Part shown: positions 45,825 through 56,297 of the stretch, in pieces
Position numbering within the stretch: position 1 is the stretch's first letter
How the letters are laid out: every line of letters begins with the position of its first letter
Source: Marinobacter sp.
GTDB taxonomy: Bacteria > Pseudomonadota > Gammaproteobacteria > Pseudomonadales > Oleiphilaceae
Assembly: GCA_018402255.1 (NCBI GenBank)
Contig: JAGYIS010000004.1
Span: 124,001 to 188,000 of the forward strand
Direction: 5' to 3'
Length of the DNA: 64,000 nt
Notes under the pieces: model-generated
Seen by the model: the letters and a program-made list of their open reading frames with translations, nothing else
What the model was told of the DNA's origin: nothing
Database searches by the model: none
Translations under genes and position numbers: made by a program

Positions 45825-47681
45825 TTAGCTGTTGCCCTGGTCGTCAATAAAGCCGCGCAGGTGATCGGAGCGGGAAGGGTGGCGCAGTTTGCGCAGTGCC
45901 TTGGCTTCGATCTGCCGGATACGCTCACGGGTAACATCGAACTGCTTGCCGACTTCCTCGAGGGTATGATCGGTGTTCATTTCAATGCCGAAGCGCATGC
46001 GCAGTACTTTCGATTCGCGAGCGGTCAGGCCGGCGAGCACGGAGCGGGTCGCTTCGCGCAGGCCTTCGGCAGTGGCAGAGTCCACCGGCGACAGGGCCTG
46101 GATATCTTCGATAAAGTCGCCCAGATGGCTGTCTTCGTCGTCACCGATCGGTGTTTCCATGGAGATCGGCTCTTTGGCGATCTTCAGTACCTTGCGGATC
46201 TTGTCTTCCGGCATTTCCATGCGCTCGCCAAGCTCTTCGGGCGTGGGCTCGCGGCCCATTTCCTGCAGCATCTGACGGGAGATGCGATTGAGCTTGTTGA
46301 TGGTCTCAATCATGTGCACCGGAATCCGGATGGTCCGGGCCTGGTCCGCGATGGAGCGGGTGATGGCCTGACGAATCCACCAGGTGGCGTAGGTAGAGAA
46401 TTTGTAGCCGCGACGGTATTCAAACTTGTCCACCGCTTTCATCAGGCCGATGTTGCCTTCCTGAATCAGGTCGAGGAATTGCAGACCGCGGTTGGTGTAT
46501 TTCTTGGCGATGGAGATAACCAGTCGCAGGTTGGCCTCGACCATTTCTTTCTTGGCACGGCGGGCCTTGGCTTCGCCAATAGACACACGACGGTTGATCT
46601 CTTTGATATCAACCACGTCCAGATCCACTTCGGTCTGTACGTTATGGATGCGCTTTTGCAGACGGATGATTTCGTCGAGGCGCTCGCCAATAGCAGCGCC
46701 GTAAGCCTTTTTGCTTTTAGCAATCTGCGGTGCCCAGTCCAGGTCAACTTCGTTGCCCGGGAACACCTTGATGAAATCCTTACGGGGCATTTTGCAGTCG
46801 CGAATACAGATCTGCATGATGGCCCGTTCGTTTTCACGTACCAGGTCGTTGGTGGAGCGAACGACTCTGACCAGCTCATCAAAGGCCTTGTTGCCGAGCT
46901 TGAAGGGCGCGAATACCTGGCCCAGTTCGTTCAGTGCTTCCTGGGTTTTCTTGTGGCTGCGACCATGTTTGGCCAGCGCTGCGTTGGCGGCTTCCAGCTT
47001 TTCTTTCAGCAGCTCGAAGCGCAGGCGAGTCTCTTCGGGATCCGGACCGCTCTCTTTCTCTTCTTCGTCAGCGTCGTCATCGTCGTCGACATCGTTGTTG
47101 TCGCTGTCATCAGCGGAGGTATCTTCACTGGTGTCTTCGCCCATGAACGGTTCAGCGTCGTCCGGATCGAGGAAACCGGTCACGATGTCGCTGATGCGGC
47201 CTTCGTTCTCGATGATGCGGTCGTAAGCCTGGATAACGGTGCCAGCAGTACCCGGAAAGTGCGCAACCGCCGCCATAACATCGCGGATACCTTCTTCGAT
47301 CCGCTTGGCAATAACGATTTCGCCTTCACGGGTCAGCAGCTCAACCGTGCCCATTTCACGCATGTACATGCGTACGGGATCGGTGGTGCGTCCGGCGTCG
47401 GTTTCAACCGCGGCGAGGGCTGCAGCAGCTTCAGCGGCGGCAGCTTCGTCAGCGGTGGAATCACCTTCGGTCATCAGCAGGGTATCGGCGTCCGGTGTTT
47501 CTTCGCACACCTGGATGCCCATGTCGTTAATCATCCGGATGATGTCTTCAACCTGATCCGGATCTGCGATATCTTCTGGCAGGTGGTCATTGACCTCAGC
47601 GTAAGTCAGGTAACCTTGTTCCTTGCCTCGTGCGATGAGGTCTTTTAAACGTGATTTCTGCGAATTGCCTGACATAGACAC
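45825..47681 (-). CDS. rpoD: Primary sigma factor RpoD (sigma-70)
   Basis: The product of 616-618 aa is full length. Region 1.1 ([20 protein letters not shown]), a strongly acidic non-conserved stretch ([19 protein letters not shown]) near residue 205, region 2 ([20 protein letters not shown]) with the promoter-melting and -10 residues, and region 4.2 ([20 protein letters not shown]) are all intact. The start may be the first ATG or the third codon (MSGNSQ). It is the last gene of the rpsU-dnaG-rpoD operon. Confidence 0.98.
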   Translation of the reverse strand: MSMSGNSQKSRLKDLIARGKEQGYLTYAEVNDHLPEDIADPDQVEDIIRMINDMGIQVCEETPDADTLLMTEGDSTADEAAAAEAAAALAAVETDAGRTTDPVRMYMREMGTVELLTREGEIVIAKRIEEGIRDVMAAVAHFPGTAGTVIQAYDRIIENEGRISDIVTGFLDPDDAEPFMGEDTSEDTSADDSDNNDVDDDDDADEEEKESGPDPEETRLRFELLKEKLEAANAALAKHGRSHKKTQEALNELGQVFAPFKLGNKAFDELVRVVRSTNDLVRENERAIMQICIRDCKMPRKDFIKVFPGNEVDLDWAPQIAKSKKAYGAAIGERLDEIIRLQKRIHNVQTEVDLDVVDIKEINRRVSIGEAKARRAKKEMVEANLRLVISIAKKYTNRGLQFLDLIQEGNIGLMKAVDKFEYRRGYKFSTYATWWIRQAITRSIADQARTIRIPVHMIETINKLNRISRQMLQEMGREPTPEELGERMEMPEDKIRKVLKIAKEPISMETPIGDDEDSHLGDFIEDIQALSPVDSATAEGLREATRSVLAGLTARESKVLRMRFGIEMNTDHTLEEVGKQFDVTRERIRQIEAKALRKLRHPSRSDHLRGFIDDQGNS

Positions 47682-47791
47682 CCTGTGAACTCGCTTTTGA
47701 AGAGGAAAAAGTTAAACAGCCATTATAGCTGTCGCATATCTGGTCTGCCACCGATGGTTAGATGGTGATCAATTGCTATAGTTTCAAGTGC

Positions 47792-49546
47792 TCAGTCGTC
47801 AGCATTCGGATTTAACGTGCCGGCACTGAGGGTTCTCAGCTCATCCCGTTGTTCCGGGGTGAGCGTTGCCAGGTTCCGGAGCAGGGTGGCCAGTCTTTGC
47901 TGGCGCGCGGCTTCTTCGTTCGGGCTCAATAGCTCTCTGGCGGCTGCCAGTGTACTGTCCCGTGCCGGTATGTGCTCCAGTCCGTCGAACAGGTTGTAAA
48001 ACCTGTCTCGGGCCTGTTTGTCGGTCGCCAGTCCCGCCACTAATGCCTTGCGGGTCCGGATGTCCTGTTCCAGTAGCCAGCGGGCAAATCGCCCCGCTTG
48101 CTCCAGTTGTCTCGTGCTGTCGGCCAGTGCTTTGACTTCGGTAGCCAGCTCTGGCGTTTCCAGCAAAGCCAGACACAGCGTGCTGTCTTTGCTCAGCTTT
48201 ACGTCAATTCGCTCTTCCGTTGGCCGGTTCTGGCGTTCGCCTCGCCAGCCTCTGGCTTTGTATTTCTGGTCGCCCTGCTGGCGGTTCTGCCACTGATTTC
48301 GGCTCCCGCACAAACGCAGCATTTCCTGCCACATGGCGTCCCGCAGTGTGCTGCGGGGCATTTTGTTCAGCAGGGGCTCGGCTCTGGCTCTCAGTTCGCC
48401 CCGATGTTCCGGTTGCTGAAGGTCAAGGCCCTCACTCTGGCGATCAAAAAGATACCGCGAGAGGGGGGTGGCGCCTTCAATGCGCTTCTGGAAAGCGCTG
48501 GCGCCCTCCTTGCGGACCAGTGTGTCTGGGTCCTCACCCTGCGGCAGCATCAAAAATTGAAGATGCAGGCCGTCTGCCATCAGTTCCAGGGCGTTTTCCA
48601 TGGCGCGGTCTGCTGCCCGGAAGCCGGCCTGGTCGCCGTCAAAGCAAAATACAATGTGCCTAACCTGCCTGAGTAAGGCGGTCAGGTTGTCCTGATTGGT
48701 CGCTGTGCCCAGGGTCGCAACGGCGTAATGTATGCCGTGCTGGGCCAGTGCGATCACGTCCATGTAGCCTTCTACCACCAGCAACTTGTCGAGCTGGCGA
48801 ATGGCTTGCCGGGCTTCGTGCAGGCCATAGATCTCGCGGCTTTTATGGAATACGTCTGATTCCGGCGAGTTGATGTACTTGGCCTTGTCGTCGCCCAGTG
48901 TGCGTCCACCGAAGGCGACGGTTTTGCCACGGCTGTTCCGGATCGGGAACATTACCCGGTTGCGAAACAGGTCTCTTGGCCTGCCGTACTGATCGGAAAC
49001 CGTCTTGGTTTCCAGCAGCGGCGCTTTCAAATCCTTGGGCGCGGCGTCAAACAGGGCCGTGCCGGTGCCGGGTGCAAAGCCAACCTGGTACTGCTCGATA
49101 ATGGCGTCGTCCAGGCCGCGCTGCTTCAGATAATCTCTTGCGTAAGCGCCTTGCTGGCTGGCCAGGGCAGAATGGTAGAACCTGCCGGCGAAATCCAGAG
49201 CATCGGTCAGTGTCCGGGCCTGCTGCATTTCCTGTTTGGCGGCCTGGTCATAAGGCACTTCCATGCCGGCACGTTTGGCCAGTTCCTCCACGGCTTCCGT
49301 AAAGCCAAGCCCCTCAAATTCACGGATGAAGCTGATGGCATCGCCGTGAGCGCCGCAGCCAAAACAGTGATAAAAGCCTTTATCTGGCCGAACATTGAAT
49401 GAGGGTGTCTTCTCATCATGAAACGGGCAGCAGGCTTTATAGTTGGCACCGGCTTTCTTGAGAGTAATGCGGGATCCGATCAGCTCCCCCAGATCAATAC
49501 GATCCAGCAGGTCTTCAACAAATCGTTGAGGGATCAGTCCGCTCAT
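47792..49546 (-). CDS. dnaG: DNA primase
   Basis: DnaG makes RNA primers at the replication fork. The 584-aa product has the CHC2 zinc ribbon (CCPFHDEKTPSF and HCFGCG) at residues 40-65, the Toprim domain (VVEGYMDVIAL, FCFDGDQAG) near residue 270, and a C-terminal DnaB-binding helical region. Its length is in range. The C-terminal part is the most variable and looks slightly short compared with some homologues. It lies 110 bp upstream of rpoD. Confidence 0.97.
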   Translation of the reverse strand: MSGLIPQRFVEDLLDRIDLGELIGSRITLKKAGANYKACCPFHDEKTPSFNVRPDKGFYHCFGCGAHGDAISFIREFEGLGFTEAVEELAKRAGMEVPYDQAAKQEMQQARTLTDALDFAGRFYHSALASQQGAYARDYLKQRGLDDAIIEQYQVGFAPGTGTALFDAAPKDLKAPLLETKTVSDQYGRPRDLFRNRVMFPIRNSRGKTVAFGGRTLGDDKAKYINSPESDVFHKSREIYGLHEARQAIRQLDKLLVVEGYMDVIALAQHGIHYAVATLGTATNQDNLTALLRQVRHIVFCFDGDQAGFRAADRAMENALELMADGLHLQFLMLPQGEDPDTLVRKEGASAFQKRIEGATPLSRYLFDRQSEGLDLQQPEHRGELRARAEPLLNKMPRSTLRDAMWQEMLRLCGSRNQWQNRQQGDQKYKARGWRGERQNRPTEERIDVKLSKDSTLCLALLETPELATEVKALADSTRQLEQAGRFARWLLEQDIRTRKALVAGLATDKQARDRFYNLFDGLEHIPARDSTLAAARELLSPNEEAARQQRLATLLRNLATLTPEQRDELRTLSAGTLNPNADD

Positions 49547-49598
49547 GGTGGCTCCACTTCATCCGGAATGCCGGATACAAACGTTATTCACCATAGCC

Positions 49599-49634
49599 AA
49601 AAATGCCGCCGAAGCCAGGCCTCGGCGGCATTTT
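49599..49634 (-). terminator. rpsU-dnaG intergenic terminator/attenuator
   Basis: AAAATGCCGCCGA and TCGGCGGCATTTT form a 13-bp stem with T-runs, 65 bp past rpsU. In enterobacteria a terminator here makes rpsU expression exceed dnaG. Confidence 0.9.
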
Positions 49635-49698
49635 CAGTTTGCCGGATAAGGCGAAACGCCGTTCCGGCAATCAGTCGTGCTGTCGATACGATCTGAAC

Positions 49699-49914
49699 TC
49701 AGTACAGACGCTCGAACTTGCGCTGCTCACGCTGAAGCTTCTTGAGATGACGCTTAACGGCTGCAGCTGCTTTGCGCTTACGTACGGAAGTTGGCTTCTC
49801 GTAGTGCTCACGACGACGTACTTCAGACAGTACACCGGCCTTCTCGCAGGAACGCTTGAAGCGACGCAGTGCTACATCAAACGGCTCATTCTCTTTCACT
49901 TTAACAGCTGGCAT
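49699..49914 (-). CDS. rpsU: Ribosomal protein S21
   Basis: The 71-aa basic product ([21 protein letters not shown], then [21 protein letters not shown]) is S21, complete, of the 30S subunit near the anti-Shine-Dalgarno site. First gene of the macromolecular-synthesis operon rpsU-dnaG-rpoD. Confidence 0.99.
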   Translation of the reverse strand: MPAVKVKENEPFDVALRRFKRSCEKAGVLSEVRRREHYEKPTSVRKRKAAAAVKRHLKKLQREQRKFERLY

Positions 49915-50034
49915 TCGAAAATCACCTACCTGATAGATTCGGTTTCAATTTATTCGGCCGGAAAGTTGCGTCCGGTCGGCTCGATCCCTGGTCAGATTGG
50001 CTAAAACTCGACCAGTGCATAATTTAGGGCGGCA

Positions 50035-50063
50035 ATGATAGCCCCTGGATATGTTCAGGTCAA
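50035..50063 (-). promoter_or_regulatory. Sigma-70 promoter of rpsU-dnaG-rpoD
   Basis: On the minus strand TTGACC (50058-50063) and TATCAT (50035-50040) are exactly 17 bp apart. The start would be near 50028, leaving a leader of about 114 bases before rpsU. Confidence 0.75.
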
Positions 50064-50152
50064 TGACTGTTCAACGAATCTGCCTGAGCCTTTCGGGTTT
50101 CTGCTAAAATGCCGTCAGTTTTCAACGACCCTTTTCGGACGCGACCCTGATT

Positions 50153-51238
50153 ATGCTGATTCTTGGTATCGAAACCTCCTGCGATGAAACCGGCGTAGCC
50201 CTGTTTGACGATGAACAGGGCCTGCTGGCCCATGTGTTGTTCAGTCAGATCGATATGCATGCGGATTACGGTGGTGTGGTGCCAGAACTGGCATCCCGCG
50301 ACCACGTTCGTAAACTGTTGCCGCTGTGTGAGCAGGTGCTGGCCAGTGCCGGCAAAACCCGCGCAGACCTTGAGGGCATCGCCTACACCGCAGGACCGGG
50401 TTTGGTGGGTGCGCTGATGGTGGGCGGATCGGTTGCCCACGCGCTCGGGTTCGCCCTGGGTATTCCTGTGCTGGGGGTGCACCATATGGAAGGTCATCTG
50501 CTGGCGCCGATGCTGGAGGACAATCCGCCGGCATTCCCATTTGTAGCTCTATTGGTGTCGGGCGGTCACACCCAACTGGTCAGGGTGGACGGTATAGGTG
50601 AATACCAGATGCTGGGTGAGTCGGTGGATGATGCCGCTGGTGAGGCGTTCGACAAGACTGCCAAAATGCTGGGTCTGGACTATCCCGGAGGGCCCAGGGT
50701 CGCTGCGCTGGCCGAGAAGGGCCGGGAGGGGCAATATCGATTCCCGCGCCCGATGACAGATCGGCCTGGGCTGGATTTCAGTTTCAGTGGTCTGAAAACC
50801 TTCACTCTGAACACGGTGAATGCCGCCCGTGATAATGGCCAGCTGGATGATCAGGTTCGGGCGGATATTGCACTGGCCTTTGAGTCAGCCGTGGTAGACA
50901 CGCTGACCATTAAATGCCGTCGGGCGCTGGAACAGACTGGCTGCAAACGCCTGGTCATTGCCGGCGGTGTAAGCGCAAACAAACGCCTGCGGGCGGGGTT
51001 AGAGAAAATGACCGCGAAAGTCGGTGGCTCGGTGTTTTACGCACGCCCGGAGTTTTGTACCGATAACGGTGCGATGATTGCCTATGCCGGTGCCCAGCGC
51101 CTGAGAGCCGGGCAGCAGGATGGCGAGAGGATCGTGTCTGTGCCGCGCTGGCCGATGAACACCTTGCCGCCGGTGCATGAGCCCCGAGCGAATGGCCTGG
51201 TGGACGGACCGGGTTACAAGCCGGTTTCCCGCCCCTGA
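50153..51238 (+). CDS. tsaD: tRNA N6-threonylcarbamoyltransferase TsaD
   Basis: TsaD joins threonylcarbamoyl-adenylate to A37 of ANN-decoding tRNAs. The 361-aa product has the metal-binding HHMEGH motif, LVSGGHTQL and [17 protein letters not shown], and [13 protein letters not shown] near residue 270; all are intact. It has a C-terminal tail of about 20 residues beyond the usual length. The stop overlaps the 3' end of plsY by 25 bp. It is divergent from rpsU. Confidence 0.98.
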   Translation: MLILGIETSCDETGVALFDDEQGLLAHVLFSQIDMHADYGGVVPELASRDHVRKLLPLCEQVLASAGKTRADLEGIAYTAGPGLVGALMVGGSVAHALGFALGIPVLGVHHMEGHLLAPMLEDNPPAFPFVALLVSGGHTQLVRVDGIGEYQMLGESVDDAAGEAFDKTAKMLGLDYPGGPRVAALAEKGREGQYRFPRPMTDRPGLDFSFSGLKTFTLNTVNAARDNGQLDDQVRADIALAFESAVVDTLTIKCRRALEQTGCKRLVIAGGVSANKRLRAGLEKMTAKVGGSVFYARPEFCTDNGAMIAYAGAQRLRAGQQDGERIVSVPRWPMNTLPPVHEPRANGLVDGPGYKPVSRP

Positions 51239-51807
51239 GCCAGGCGGATCAGGTTGTTGCGGTGACGCACCACAATGAGCAGAGTCAGCAGACCAAACAG
51301 CGGCAAGGTGTCGGGTTCAATAAAGGCGCTGATGATCGGGCCGCTGATGATGGCTACCAGGGAAGCCACGGCCGAAATGCGCCAGCGCCACATAACCAGT
51401 AACCAGAGTGTCGCCATGATAAAGGTGGTGGCGGGCGCCAATGCCAGTCCGGCGCCGAGGGCGGTTGCGACGCCTTTGCCTCCTTTGAAACGGTAGAACA
51501 GCGGGATCATGTGGCCGGTGACGGCGCACAGGGCGACCATTGCCTGCACCAGGATCGACATGCCAGCCAGGTGCGCCAGCCACACCGGCAACCATCCCTT
51601 GAAGGCATCCAGTGCCAAGGTGATCAGCGCTGGCTGCCAGCCGCCCGCCCGATACACGTTGGTGGCTCCCGGGTTGCCGGAGCCCTGGGCCCGCGGATCT
51701 GGCAGATGCCACAGACGGCAAACCGGCAACGCGAACAACACCGAACCGGCCAGGTAGGCGCCGAAGCAGAGTATGACGATTAGGATCGGGTTGCTGGTCA
51801 GGTCCAT
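51214..51807 (-). CDS. plsY: Glycerol-3-phosphate acyltransferase PlsY
   Basis: The start is ATG 51807 ([27 protein letters not shown]), giving 197 aa. Five membrane helices, [16 protein letters not shown] and [11 protein letters not shown] carry the acylphosphate and phosphate motifs. PlsY acylates glycerol-3-phosphate at position 1 with acyl-phosphate. It converges on tsaD with a 25-bp overlap and is divergent from folB. Confidence 0.97.
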   Translation of the reverse strand: MDLTSNPILIVILCFGAYLAGSVLFALPVCRLWHLPDPRAQGSGNPGATNVYRAGGWQPALITLALDAFKGWLPVWLAHLAGMSILVQAMVALCAVTGHMIPLFYRFKGGKGVATALGAGLALAPATTFIMATLWLLVMWRWRISAVASLVAIISGPIISAFIEPDTLPLFGLLTLLIVVRHRNNLIRLAQGRETGL

Positions 51808-51952
51808 GGTTGCATCGCAGGCGCGCAGACGTCGCCGGGTATTCTGTGAGAAAATGCCCGTTTGGTCGTTCAACAAGCAGGTAAGTGATTACAGTATCGG
51901 TTGCCTGCACATTATTCAATCAGCCTTGAGTGCAACACACTGGGAGTCCGGT

Positions 51953-52321
51953 TTGGCAGAGCGTAGCGTAGACACGGTGCTCATTGAGGGCCTGGCGGTC
52001 GAAACCGTCGTGGGTGTTTATGATTGGGAACGGGAGGTTACCCAGCGGCTGCTGGTTGATCTGGAGATGGCCTGGGACATCCGTATACCCGGTGCCAGTG
52101 ACGATGTCGCCGACGCATTGGATTACGCGGCAGTCAGCGAGCGGGTTAGCCAGTGCCTGCAGATCATGAAGCCTCAGCTGATCGAACGCGCGGCAGAGGA
52201 ACTTGCCGCGATGCTGCAATCCGAGTTTGGCGTGCCGTGGCTGAGGCTGGCCTTACACAAACCGGGCGCTGTGCCGGCTGCGCGTTCGGTGGGCGTGCGG
52301 ATTGAACGTGGAGTGCGCTAA
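51953..52321 (+). CDS. folB: Dihydroneopterin aldolase FolB (TTG start)
   Basis: FolB cleaves dihydroneopterin in folate synthesis. No ATG fits the start: the best is TTG 51953 (LAERSVDTVLIEGLAVETVVG) with GGGAG seven bases upstream, giving 122 aa like E. coli FolB. VYDWEREVTQRLLVDLEM and the C-terminal KPGAVPAARSVGVRIER match the family. Its stop overlaps the folK start (TAATG). Confidence 0.94.
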   Translation: MAERSVDTVLIEGLAVETVVGVYDWEREVTQRLLVDLEMAWDIRIPGASDDVADALDYAAVSERVSQCLQIMKPQLIERAAEELAAMLQSEFGVPWLRLALHKPGAVPAARSVGVRIERGVR

Positions 52322-52839
52322 TGAGTCGGGTCTATATCAGCATTGGCAGTAATATCGAGCGTTACCGGCACGTAACGGCCGCACTGGATGCGCTACACGC
52401 ATGGTTTGGCGAGCTGATCATCTCGCCCGTGTATGAGAGCGAATCGGTGGGCTTTGAAGGCTCCGACTTTCTGAACCTGGTGGTAGCTATCGAAACCGAG
52501 CTGACGGTCGGTGAATTATCGCGGCGCTTTAAACAACTGGAGGCGGAGAATGGCCGAACCCGATCTGCGCCAAAATTCAGCCCCCGAACGCTGGATCTGG
52601 ATATCCTGACCTACGATGATGCCAAGGGCGTGGTCGACAGCGTTGAACTGCCACGGGCAGAAATTCTGAAGAATGCCTTTGTGTTGCGGCCGATGGCGGA
52701 TATCGCCGGCGATGAGCTGCACCCGGTATGCGGGCAGTCATATGGTCAGCTATGGCAGGACTATCAGCGTGACCAGAAACTCTGGCCAGTTGATTTCAGC
52801 TGGCAGGGCCGGTGGGTGTCACGGGCGCTTGTGGGCTGA
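52321..52839 (+). CDS. folK: HPPK (FolK), copy coupled to folB
   Basis: This enzyme transfers pyrophosphate from ATP to 6-hydroxymethyl-dihydropterin. The 172-aa product has ISIGSNIERYRHVTAALDAL, SDFLNLVVAIET and the signature PRTLDLDILTYDD with the two aspartates that bind magnesium. It is translationally coupled to folB. A second full FolK lies at 56298-56798, so the genome has two; which is the main one is not decided by sequence. Confidence 0.93.
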   Translation: MSRVYISIGSNIERYRHVTAALDALHAWFGELIISPVYESESVGFEGSDFLNLVVAIETELTVGELSRRFKQLEAENGRTRSAPKFSPRTLDLDILTYDDAKGVVDSVELPRAEILKNAFVLRPMADIAGDELHPVCGQSYGQLWQDYQRDQKLWPVDFSWQGRWVSRALVG

Positions 52840-52873
52840 TCGGAATCGCCGAATCAGGTTGTCGGTGGCACTG

Positions 52874-54484
52874 TCACCGGCGCTGCCTGCTTGTTCCGTC
52901 GTTCAGCAGTCGGGGCAGTATCTCGTTGCCAATCTGCTTGCCGAGTTCAACTCCCCACTGATCAAAGCAGTCCAGATTCCAGATCACGCTCTGTACAAAG
53001 GTGCGATGCTCATACAGCGCAATCAATGCGCCCAGAGTCTCCGGTGTGAGCTTATCCATCATCAGGATATTGCTGGGCTGGTTGCCGGGGATCGCTTTGT
53101 GGGGCGCCAGGTTTTCTGCCGTGGCGGCATCCACGCCGTCTTCGATCAGCTCCTGCTCGGCTTCTGCCCGGGTTTTACCCGCCATCATGGCTCTGGCCTG
53201 GCTAAGGCAGTTGGCAAACAGGGTGGCGTGGTGATGTGCCACCGGGTTGTGGGATAGCAGCGGAATAATGAAATCAGCCGGGATCAGCCGGGTACCCTGA
53301 TGAATAAGCTGGTGATAAGCGTGCTGGCCATTGGCTCCAACCCCGCCCCAGAGAACCGGCCCGGTTTGATAATCCACTGCCCGACCATTCTGGGTGACGC
53401 GTTTGCCGTTGCTCTCCATATCGAGCTGCTGCAGGTGTTCCGGCAGATGCTTGAGGTATTCGTCGTAAGGCAACACCGCATGGCTTTCGGCGCCCCAGAA
53501 GTTGTTGTACCAAACGCTCAGCATGGCCATGACGATCGGTAGATTGCGGTCGCCGGGTTGATCCCGGAAGTGGCAGTCCATGGCATGGGCACCGTTCAAC
53601 AACGCCCGGAAGTGATCCATGCCCAGGGTCAGGGCGATCGGTAGCCCGATCGCTGACCACAGCGAGTAACGACCGCCAACCCAGTCCCACATCGGGAAGA
53701 TGTTGTCACGATTAATTCCGAAGCGTGTAGCCTCGGCAACGTTGGCCGTTACCGCCAAAAAGTGCGCGCTGACGGCGGCGTCTGTTGCGCCGTTATCAAC
53801 AAACCACTGTCTGGCAACCTGACTGTTTTCAAGGGTTTCCTGAGTGCGAAAGGATTTCGACTGAACCAGGAAGACCGTTGTCTCAGGATCGAGCTCAGAC
53901 AGGGTCTCGGTGATGTTGGTGCCGTCAATATTGGCCACGAAATGGCATCGAATGTTGCCCTGCCAATAGGGCTTGAGGGCCTCAACCACCAACTTGGGGC
54001 CAAGGAAGGAGCCGCCGATGCCAATGCTGACCAGATCGGTAAACGCTTTGCCGGTATAGCCTGAGTGACTGCCCGAGTGCACGGCAGAGACCAGCCGGTC
54101 CATACGCTCCAGGGTCTGATGAATTTCCGGAATGATGTTTTTGCCGTCAACCCGGACGTCCTGGTCGGCGGGCTGCCGCAAGGCGGTGTGCAAAGCAGGG
54201 CGGTTTTCGGTGGGATTGACGATCTCACCCGCGAACAGGGCGGTCCGACGCTGGTCAAGGCCGCAGGCATCGGAAAGCGCCATCAGGGCGTCGAGAATCT
54301 CATCGGTCAGGCGGTTGCGCGAGAAATCGAGAGCCAGTCCGGCAGCTTCGATCAGGTAGCGGCTGGCCCGTTCCGAATCCTGCGCAAACAGGTCCCGCAT
54401 GGACGTTGCCGCCAGTTGATTCCGGAGTTGGGTCAGCGCTTGCCACTGCGCAAGGTCGGTGGGTGTTGCAGGTTGCTCAGCCAT
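52874..54484 (-). CDS. pgi: Glucose-6-phosphate isomerase
   Basis: Pgi interconverts glucose- and fructose-6-phosphate. The 536-aa product has the sugar-phosphate loop SIGIGGSFLGPKLVVEAL near residue 150, the signature WDWVGGRYSLWSAIGLPIAL near 265, and the active-site VLWGGVGANGQHAYHQLIHQG. The length is close to the 549 of E. coli. It is downstream of panC on the minus strand, as in pseudomonads, and converges on folK. Confidence 0.98.
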   Translation of the reverse strand: MAEQPATPTDLAQWQALTQLRNQLAATSMRDLFAQDSERASRYLIEAAGLALDFSRNRLTDEILDALMALSDACGLDQRRTALFAGEIVNPTENRPALHTALRQPADQDVRVDGKNIIPEIHQTLERMDRLVSAVHSGSHSGYTGKAFTDLVSIGIGGSFLGPKLVVEALKPYWQGNIRCHFVANIDGTNITETLSELDPETTVFLVQSKSFRTQETLENSQVARQWFVDNGATDAAVSAHFLAVTANVAEATRFGINRDNIFPMWDWVGGRYSLWSAIGLPIALTLGMDHFRALLNGAHAMDCHFRDQPGDRNLPIVMAMLSVWYNNFWGAESHAVLPYDEYLKHLPEHLQQLDMESNGKRVTQNGRAVDYQTGPVLWGGVGANGQHAYHQLIHQGTRLIPADFIIPLLSHNPVAHHHATLFANCLSQARAMMAGKTRAEAEQELIEDGVDAATAENLAPHKAIPGNQPSNILMMDKLTPETLGALIALYEHRTFVQSVIWNLDCFDQWGVELGKQIGNEILPRLLNDGTSRQRR

Positions 54485-54537
54485 CAGAGATTCCTTTCTG
54501 TGTGCCGCGCCCGCGGCGGACGCGGCGGTTCCGGACG

Positions 54538-55386
54538 CTATCGGGTAACGCAGAGGTTATCAATCAGCCGTGTTGTGCCCAAAAAGGCCGCGACCAGCAG
54601 CGTGATCTCCTGATCAGCCGGCGATGCCGGCTTCAGGGTATGGCTGTTTACGATGTTGAAATAATCCGGTCGCAATCCGGCCTGAGTCAGGGCTTGCCGT
54701 GCCTCCCGCTCCAGCTCGTTGTGATCGGTGCGGCCCTGTTGCAGCTGTTCGGCAACGTTGGTCAGGGTTTGGTACACCACCGGCGCCACGGCTCTTTCCT
54801 GCTTTGACAAATAGCCATTGCGGGAGCTCTTGGCCAGGCCATCGTCTTCACGCACGGTGGGCGCGCCAACGATTTCGGTCGGTATCAGCAGGTCGCGAGT
54901 AAGTTTGCGAATCACCGCCAGCTGCTGGAAATCTTTCTCCCCGAACACGGCAATATCCGGCTGGACCATGTTGAGCAGCATGGTGACGACGGTAGCCACG
55001 CCTTCAAAGTGCCCCGGTCGGCTGGCGCCGCAATGGCCTTCGCTGACTTCCGGCACGATGACTTTGGTTTGTCGGGCCAGCCCCTCCGGGTAGATTTCGT
55101 CTGCCGAGGGCGCAAACACCAGAGTGTTACCGGCTTCGGCCAGCAAGTCCTGATCTTCTGCCAGGGTGCGTGGGTATGTGTCCAGGTCTTCACCGGCACC
55201 GAACTGCATCGGATTGACAAAGATGCTGGTGACCACAACGTCGGCTGCTTCCGCTGCTTTGCGTACCAGTGAAATGTGGCCCTCATGCAGATTGCCCATG
55301 GTGGGGACCAGGCCGATGGTTTTGCCCTGCTGCCGCAAGCTACGCAGAATGGACCTTAGTTCTTTGAGTGAATGTACAGTTCTCAT
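54538..55386 (-). CDS. panC: Pantothenate synthetase
   Basis: PanC joins pantoate and beta-alanine with ATP. The 282-aa product has the HIGH-type motif [16 protein letters not shown] near residue 30 and the KMSKS-like region [13 protein letters not shown]. It overlaps panB by 4 bp (ATGA). Confidence 0.98.
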   Translation of the reverse strand: MRTVHSLKELRSILRSLRQQGKTIGLVPTMGNLHEGHISLVRKAAEAADVVVTSIFVNPMQFGAGEDLDTYPRTLAEDQDLLAEAGNTLVFAPSADEIYPEGLARQTKVIVPEVSEGHCGASRPGHFEGVATVVTMLLNMVQPDIAVFGEKDFQQLAVIRKLTRDLLIPTEIVGAPTVREDDGLAKSSRNGYLSKQERAVAPVVYQTLTNVAEQLQQGRTDHNELEREARQALTQAGLRPDYFNIVNSHTLKPASPADQEITLLVAAFLGTTRLIDNLCVTR

Positions 55387-56177
55387 GCCTTGAACGTATG
55401 CTCCGCGGCCGGGAATGAGCGTTGTTTCACTGCCGTGGCGTAGGCGGCAATCGCTTCAGGAATCGAGTTGGTCTCAGCCAGAAAGTTTTTCACGAAGCGC
55501 GGTTTGCGACCGGTGGTGATGCCCAGCATGTCGTGCAGTACCAGTACTTGGCCATCGGTATCGCAGCCGGCACCAATGCCGATAACCGGGGCCCGAACGG
55601 CCTGGGTAATGCGCGCTGCCAGGGGCGCCGGAACGCATTCAAGCAGAATCACATCGGCACCTGCCGCTTCGAGCTCACAGGCGTGTTCGATCATCGCTTC
55701 GGCGGCTTTCTCATCGCGGCCCTGAACCTTGTAACCACCAAATTTATTGACGAACTGGGGTGTGAGTCCCAGGTGTGCGCACACCGGCACACCCCGTTCG
55801 CTCAGCGCCTCAATGGTGTCTCTCATCCAGTCAGTGCCTTCCAGCTTCACCATATGCGCCCCGGCCCGCATCAGCTCGGCGGCGTTGTCGAGGGCATCGG
55901 TGACGGTGCCGTATGACATGAACGGCATGTCGGCCATGATCAGTGAGCCGGTGTTACCTTTGGCAACGCAGCTGGTGTGATAGATCATCTGCTCCATGGT
56001 GACCGGCAAGGTGCTGTCATGGCCCTGAAGAACCATGCCCAGGGAGTCACCAATCAGGATAACGTCTACGCCTGCTTCGCTCACCACGTGTGCGAAGATT
56101 GCATCGTAGGAAGTCAGGGCAGAAAAGGCTTCGCCCTTTTGCTTGTATTCCCGCAGGGTATTGATGGTAACTGCCAT
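55383..56177 (-). CDS. panB: Ketopantoate hydroxymethyltransferase
   Basis: PanB makes ketopantoate from ketoisovalerate using methylene-tetrahydrofolate. The 264-aa product has [19 protein letters not shown] and the catalytic region [19 protein letters not shown]. It precedes panC and follows folK across 120 bp; the folate link to the adjacent folK is conserved in Pseudomonas. Confidence 0.98.
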   Translation of the reverse strand: MAVTINTLREYKQKGEAFSALTSYDAIFAHVVSEAGVDVILIGDSLGMVLQGHDSTLPVTMEQMIYHTSCVAKGNTGSLIMADMPFMSYGTVTDALDNAAELMRAGAHMVKLEGTDWMRDTIEALSERGVPVCAHLGLTPQFVNKFGGYKVQGRDEKAAEAMIEHACELEAAGADVILLECVPAPLAARITQAVRAPVIGIGAGCDTDGQVLVLHDMLGITTGRKPRFVKNFLAETNSIPEAIAAYATAVKQRSFPAAEHTFKA

Positions 56178-56297
56178 AAGATCCTTGCCTTTTGGGTAGA
56201 TGGACCAGCTCTGCCTCGGGGTCTGCCGAGCTCAAAGCGTTAGATTAATGCCGGGTTATATAAGACACAAGAGTAGCACGGAGAGTCGGGCGGGTAT

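Noticed and set aside
45816-47648. 610-aa ORF antisense to rpoD
   Set aside because: Shadow of a GC-rich coding strand; rpoD is certain and the antisense protein has no plausible motifs.
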